DNA of 64,000 nt from Cololabis saira (lineage: Eukaryota > Chordata > Actinopteri > Beloniformes > Belonidae). The notes below the pieces were generated by a model that saw only the letters and a list, made by a program, of their open reading frames with translations, did no database searches and was not told where the DNA came from. Position numbers and translations under genes: made by a program. Below, one piece after another: positions 59,041-64,000 of the stretch. Location: NCBI RefSeq assembly GCF_033807715.1, contig NC_084610.1, positions 1,521,001 to 1,585,000 on the forward strand. The letters run 5' to 3'. The number at the start of each line of letters is the position of its first letter. Position 1 is the first letter of the stretch.

Positions 59041-59710
59041 CTTGGCTCTGCTCAGACCGGGGGATCAGCTATGTTTGCAGATGAACGGGGATGATGAACG
59101 GGGATGATGATCGGCGCTCGCCAGCCGCCGCTGCAGCGACGGTGCCTTAACCGTGGCTAATTGTATGTCCAAACCCTCTTTGGGATGAGCGGTGCGTCGG
59201 GAATAGAGACGCCCCGGGTTTGACAGTGATGCTTCACAAGATGACAAACAAACGCCACAGAGGATCAATGTGAAGAGGTCCGTCTCCAGAACACACGAGA
59301 GACGCGAGGACGACAAAACCCATCTTCCGTGACCGGAGCCCGTTTCTTATCGGGGAATTCAGCCGAGGCCCACTGCGTTTGGGGGATATTGTCTGCCGCT
59401 CGCGGGATAGTTTGATGAGTTTTGGTACAACACACTGAACAAAGAAGAAGTTTTGACTAACTTTTAGAAACGGATTTGGTAAACGCTGAACCGAAGCAGA
59501 TGTGCATGCACGATGAGTTCCAACTGTCTTGATTCAAGGCTGAAAGTCTCAGAGGTTTTTGGACCACGTGAACATCTAAAGTTAAAGCTCCTATTAAAGA
59601 AATATGAAATATGAAGGAGAAGGGAAAGCTCCTTGGGGGACGGGTTTCAGGTGCGTCCACCTGGGAGGAGGCGGGCTGGGCTCCCATCTCAGATATGTGC
59701 ATCAACAATA
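59041..59710. other. Single-copy sequence, nothing recognised
   Basis: Contains a short duplication ATGAACGGGGATG at 59081-59105. No exon identified. Confidence 0.4.
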
Positions 59711-60044
59711 CAGGACTGTCTCAGAAAATTTGAATATTGTTCTTTATTTTCTGTAATGCAATTAAAAAAACAAAAATGTCATACATTCTGGATTCATTAC
59801 AAATCAACTGAAATATTGCAAGCCTTTTATTATTTTAATATTGCTGATTATGGCTTACAGTTTAAGATTAAGATTCCCAGAATATTTTAATTTTTTGAGA
59901 TAGGATATTTGAGTTTTCTTAAGCTGTAAACCATGATCAGCAATATTAAAATAATAAAAGGCTTGCAATATTTCAGTTGATTTGTAATGAATCCAGAATG
60001 TATGACATTTTTGTTTTCGTAATTGCATTACAGAAAATCACAAT
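59711..60044. mobile_element. Tc1/mariner MITE, right end lost
   Basis: Starts CAGGACTGTCTCAGAAAATT after TA and follows the 12215-12582 copy through its palindrome. Near the right end it lacks about 12 bases and then stops at CACAAT, where L2 minisatellite sequence begins. Confidence 0.85.
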
Positions 60045-60325
60045 GGAAGCAGCAGCGGGATGACCAGAGGGGGGGGGGGGGGGGGGTTCAGGCCGGTGGA
60101 GGGCAGAGCGCAGGCAGGTGGAAGCAGCAGCGGGATGCCCAGAGGGGGCGGGCGGACCGCAGGCAGGTGGAAGCAGCAACGGGATGACCAGAGGGGGGGG
60201 GGGGGGACTGGGACCGCAGGCTAGCACACAGCTCCCGAAGCTCCGGCCTGCAAATGTGCACAAAAGAGAGAAAAGGGGGCCAGCACAAGAAACTACAGGA
60301 GTGATGGACAAAAATTATAGCTTTT
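60045..60325 (-). mobile_element. L2 3' UTR fragment fused to a MITE
   Basis: Three GGAAGCAGCAGCGGGATG units with G-tract insertions, then CTCCCGAAGCTCCGGCCTGC and the GTGCACAAAAGAGAG version. Both the LINE 3' tail and the MITE right end are missing at the left junction, so it is a rearrangement breakpoint and not a clean insertion. Confidence 0.8.
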
Positions 60326-60339
60326 CGTTTGGCACCTCG

Positions 60340-60415
60340 ACTTCACCGCGGCACCCTCACCCCCCTCACCCCCGTCACCCTCACCCCCGTCTCCCCGTCT
60401 CCCCGTCTCTCCGAG
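60340..60415. repeat. C-rich low-complexity tract
   Basis: Iterated CACCC and CTCCCCGT units. Confidence 0.85.
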
Positions 60416-60539
60416 ACCCAGAAAATCGTCTGGAATCCGCTGGATGTGCTTGGAAGTCCAACAAACAAGTTCCAGCGACTTTGAACAAAGGCTAATTATT
60501 GGACAAATGAGCGAGCGTGAAACCACGTCCAATCAGTGG

Positions 60540-61170
60540 AAAAAAATAACTGCTTTGTGCCGTTCGCTGATTACATCAATAAGATTCTCCTCGGTATGGG
60601 GCCATCATTACATCAGTGCAAAGAGTAATTTTACTCATTTATATGGATTTCATAATGTAATATTCCCAACAAAGTAAGCATTTAGATGTGTGCACAGAAG
60701 AAACAAATGTATGCATATGAAAGTAAAGAAAATATGAAGTTTCTCGCTGAACCAAATTGGCAATCACCAGCCTCCTACCCCATGGTCATAATGAAATTGC
60801 GCCAGCAAAGGTTGAAATAAATGACATAATTCTGTGTACTCACAATTAAAGGAGAAAGCCACAATCGAGCATTCAGCTCAGAGTTAGTTTATGATAGCAC
60901 AAAGCAAAACCAAACCTATAAATAATGAATCCATCCATAATTACTCTGTCTGAGATTTGCATAATTATTGTGTTGGTTTTTCCTTTTTTCCTCCGCTTTG
61001 AAAGGATGTTAAGAGTTCAATCCTCTCTTTGTCTCACATAGCAGCGGCCATACCTTCCTGCTAAAGTACACACATGAATAATTATGAATTGTCATTATAA
61101 AGAAATGTGCTCCATTTATAATTAATAGGTTGGTCACATTTGCAGCATTTACTGCAGTGCACGTCGGTAA
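60540..61170. promoter_or_regulatory. Candidate conserved noncoding element with POU/homeodomain sites
   Basis: 630 bp of AT-rich repeat-free sequence. Octamer ATTTGCAT (60955-60962) overlaps TAATTA (60962-60967). Further motifs: TTTCATAATGTAATATTCC, CATCCATAATTACTC, CACATGAATAATTATG. Stops in all frames. Best-looking candidate in the window, but untested. Confidence 0.4.
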
Positions 61171-61789
61171 CGCTCCGCAGAACCAGGGGCCCGAGTTCCC
61201 GTTGTTTCCTTGAAGATTTCCAGTCAGACTTCGTCATAAATGGGAGTAGCGATCGATCTTTGATTCTAGATGAAGCAGGTCGGTCCAGAAGTATTTTGAC
61301 GATGACAGAACTTGAGCTTTAATTTAAGTGCGTACGGGTCGAAATTCTCTGATCACATTCAGGAAAATCACCTGATGAGATGAAGCCTCACATCAGAGAT
61401 GTTTAAACAAACTGAAAAGGCACTTAGAGACTTTTTGGGGGCTAAGAAGGAGAACATTCCTCCCTGCTCAACCTGGTACGAAGGTACGATGGAGCTGGAA
61501 ACAAACACCTCCAAGGAGGAAGCTTTAGTTACAGTCCCGTCGCCTCCTCTAAACACCTTATAGGCCTTGTAACTTCAGGTACTTTGATTAAAGTGGCTCT
61601 TTTCGCGACCCAAGCTGTAGAACCAGACCAGGACGGGGCGTCGGCACTCACATCGTTGGGGGGTTTGTACCTGGGGTTGCAGGAGTTTGGTTCCCAGCTG
61701 AAGTCGCCGCCGACCCTCGAGCTGTGTGTAACCAAAGCAAACATTAACCAGGTGACTTATCATGGAAGTCTGCGGCTGACCTTTTAATG
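61171..61789. other. Single-copy sequence, nothing recognised
   Basis: A handful of 60-85 codon frames on both strands with no domain. Confidence 0.4.
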
Positions 61790-62060
61790 CGCCTGTCATT
61801 GATTGCATGGCGTGGAACACTCTGTCCATCCCAAGGTGATAGATTATTCAATTAACTATTGACCTTTCCCGCAGACTCATTTGTCGATGGAAATGCTTTT
61901 ATGACAGCAGTGCATTTAGAAAGCAAAAGGATGCTGAGTTTTGATTTTGGGATTTACTGTGCACATTATGAGGTCCATACCCCCCTCCACCCCCCCGTTT
62001 ATTCTCCTGTTTTCTTTGTGATTTACGCTGCAACTTTATGAGCTTTGGCTCTGGTGTTGC
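61790..62060. promoter_or_regulatory. Candidate conserved noncoding element
   Basis: Repeat-free, with GTCATTGATTGCATGG, GATTATTCAATTAACTATTG and GTGCATTTAGAAAGC motifs. Texture-based. Confidence 0.3.
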
Positions 62061-63104
62061 TCCTGAACTACGGTGAGCTCTTCCAAGTCATGGAAGACCG
62101 GATCTGCTCTGGTTTTATAGCCGGTACCGTCGTCTTTGAGATACTTGGGCATCCTTGTATATGCAGGGCTTCAAACAGCTCATATGGTGCCATATGTTGA
62201 CTAATTTAATGTTTTTCTGATAACTATCACCAACTGAGTTGTAACGACCTCGACTCGCTGTCTGTGGGAAGTGACCATAACCTGTGAGGAACTTTTCAGG
62301 CGACGTGCCAGGGTGTGTTCCTGCCTCCAACGAGAAGCTCTTCCACTTACAACCAAAGACTGATTTCATCTTATTTTTAGTTTTTGTCCCTGAAGCTCAA
62401 GAACCTTCACGTGTTTTCAAAACTTTCTGTGACTTTGTTCAACATCGCGCGCCGGTGTCAGATCCCAAAATGTAGCACACCAACGATCTGGATGTGATGT
62501 TGCCATGGAGACGCTGGTCTGTGTGTGGAGACATCTGCTGTGGAGCCCAAAGTGTTGCCCCCGAGGTCGTTCAGTTTATCACTTTATTCTGCTCCCACCA
62601 ATGAACGTAGGGGGTTTGAAGTGCTTAAAATATACCGTACTCAACACAGATCTGGATTTTATACACTTTGTCAAAAAAGAAGGGAAAGAAAAACAGTCAT
62701 AGTCCTGAACAGTTTTAAAGTCTTCGCCCAAAGAGAATGAGGAAACCCTGAGTAGGGTGAGAACTTGACGTCCAAATAATTTTGCATATCGGCGTATCAA
62801 TGAGCAGTTGATTGAACCGGCAGAACGCACAATGGTTTGTGCAACTGATTTGTGAAATGGGTCTGGTGCCCCTCGCATTCAAAGCCATTTCCATCCGTAC
62901 AGAACGTACCGACTCAATCAGAAAGAGACCAGGGCGGGTTTTATGCGATGGGTCATACAAGAGCGTCCATGAGCCGCGATTGATAACAACCGAGATGGTT
63001 GCAGAATCGTTCATCGGTCACTCACCGTATGACTGAATCCAGGCCCGTTTGATCTGATCTTGGATCTGTAAGGTACTAACATCGTGTTTCTCTTCTGCAC
63101 ACTA
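62061..63104. other. Single-copy sequence, nothing recognised
   Basis: Frames of up to 99 codons on both strands without recognisable domains. Confidence 0.4.
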
Positions 63105-63320
63105 AGTCAGACCTGAGTATTGAGCAGCTCCTCTTGGAGCTCCCTAGAGGCCCCTGACTACCCGGGTCTGAGGCCTGGAGTGTCTGGTACCAGGATGTTA
63201 GCAGTACACATTTTGGGTCGTGGGTTGAGGTTTTGCTTCCCACAGATGCTATCAGGTCTCATCCCATCGGTGTCTGGGGAGTTTGGGGACCGAATTAACA
63301 CCTCCGACTCTGTGGCGCCA
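63105..63320 (-). pseudogene. Degraded Tc1-like transposase relic
   Basis: GGTACCAGGATGTTAGCAG, CCCACAGATGCT and TCTGGGGAGTTTGGGG, in this order, match the complement of the 3' coding part of a common fish Tc1-like transposase (region of the SPDLNPIEHLW motif and the following C-terminus). No frame is maintained. Identification is from memory and approximate. Confidence 0.4.
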
Positions 63321-63390
63321 TTTCAACCTTGCATTAATGTGTGTCCTGTGAAATCCAGTCCCACCTGGTCAGCACACTTTACTTGTGTTC

Positions 63391-63724
63391 ACACCTGGCA
63401 TTAAAATGTGCTCCCAAATGCATCCTGAGTGATAAGATCTGACCATCTCACTCAATATATGAAGACAAACACACGCTGCATTCATTGAAAGCTGCAGATG
63501 AACCGCAAACATGAAGAAGAAATCAATAACAGAGCCTTTATTGCCAGCATTGGCATCCTGAATCAATTTTATATGTCACCTGTGCCATCTGCTGTTGTTC
63601 ACAAGGTCCTTGAATCTAGTCGAGAATGCTTTCATGTTCAGACCACGATGGACCCAGACCACCTTAAAAGGTGTTTAGACTTTTGCTGATCTGATTTCCC
63701 AGCATGCATTTTAATGCCAGGTCT
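63391..63724. mobile_element. DNA element with ACCTGGCATTAAAATG ends
   Basis: A perfect 16-bp inverted pair, ACCTGGCATTAAAATG at 63393-63408 and its complement at 63707-63722, extended by ATCTGACC/GGTCTGATC-type sequence nearby. 330-bp interior with no coding capacity. Superfamily not assigned. Confidence 0.6.
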
Positions 63725-64000
63725 GATCAGATCGAGTGACAGGACATCCATTTGTCTTATCTAGATGTATTTTGGTATATCTTTCTTCAGAGGGTTCGTT
63801 AAGTTTGTAGTGTATTTGTGAGATAATAGCAGTGTTGTCAAGTAAAATGTCATGTAGATATTGTTTTAAGTCTTTCTTTACCGTCCTTTTAAGGGGTTCT
63901 TTGCGACACCGAGACCACATGCTGAAGAGAGGAGTCACACTCGAGGAGAGAGCATAAGGCCTCTTAAGGTCACGACCGCTCATTACTGATTTGCAACTTC
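63725..64000. other. Single-copy sequence at window end
   Basis: Nothing recognised. Confidence 0.4.

Overview
The window looks like teleost fish nuclear DNA with no intact protein-coding gene. Evidence for a fish: an L2-clade LINE reverse-transcriptase tail (10041-10382), a Rex3/RTE LINE 3' half (52063-53248, minus), a tRNA-derived SINE (7268-7465, minus), Tc1/mariner, hAT, PIF/Harbinger-like and TTAA-targeting DNA transposons, and very long (CA)n, (TA)n and (CCTT)n arrays. I saw no exon chain, RNA gene, CRISPR array or bacterial-style operon. The longest open frame (32489-33634) is only a translated tetranucleotide repeat.

Layout. 1-10 kb: a TTAAC-ended element with a 32-bp minisatellite; an hAT element with a perfect 8-bp target duplication holding a mariner MITE; fragments of a GGGCCC family; two TTAA-flanked elements that share one TTAA (5831-7998), the second carrying the SINE and a coding relic; then a palindromic hAT copy. 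10-18 kb: the L2 fragment, a mariner MITE, an hAT with a nested L2 3' UTR, and a fold-back element. 18-32 kb: mostly single-copy DNA with several stretches that look like conserved noncoding elements, interrupted at 23.8-27.1 kb by nested elements. 32.5-38.7 kb: a piggyBac-like element filled by (CCTT)n, a GGCGCAC-ended element, two hATs and a long-inverted-repeat element. 39.5-54 kb: dense nested repeats. 54-64 kb: mostly single-copy DNA with further candidate conserved elements and some L2, MITE and Tc1 relics.

The main pattern is layered insertion plus minisatellite growth inside transposons. Five repeat families carry internal tandem arrays: a 32-bp unit (11 and 4 copies), the L2 3' UTR 44-bp unit (7, 6, 3, 3, 2 and 1 copies), a 40-bp unit made from Rex3 codons (9 copies), a 50-bp unit in a TTAA element (12 copies), and about 1 kb of CCTT between piggyBac-like termini. 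Two insertions have matching empty sites in another copy of the host element in this window. The single-copy portions resemble the gene desert or large intron of a developmental locus, but without alignments this is inference. All family names come from remembered termini, target duplications and protein motifs, not from a search.
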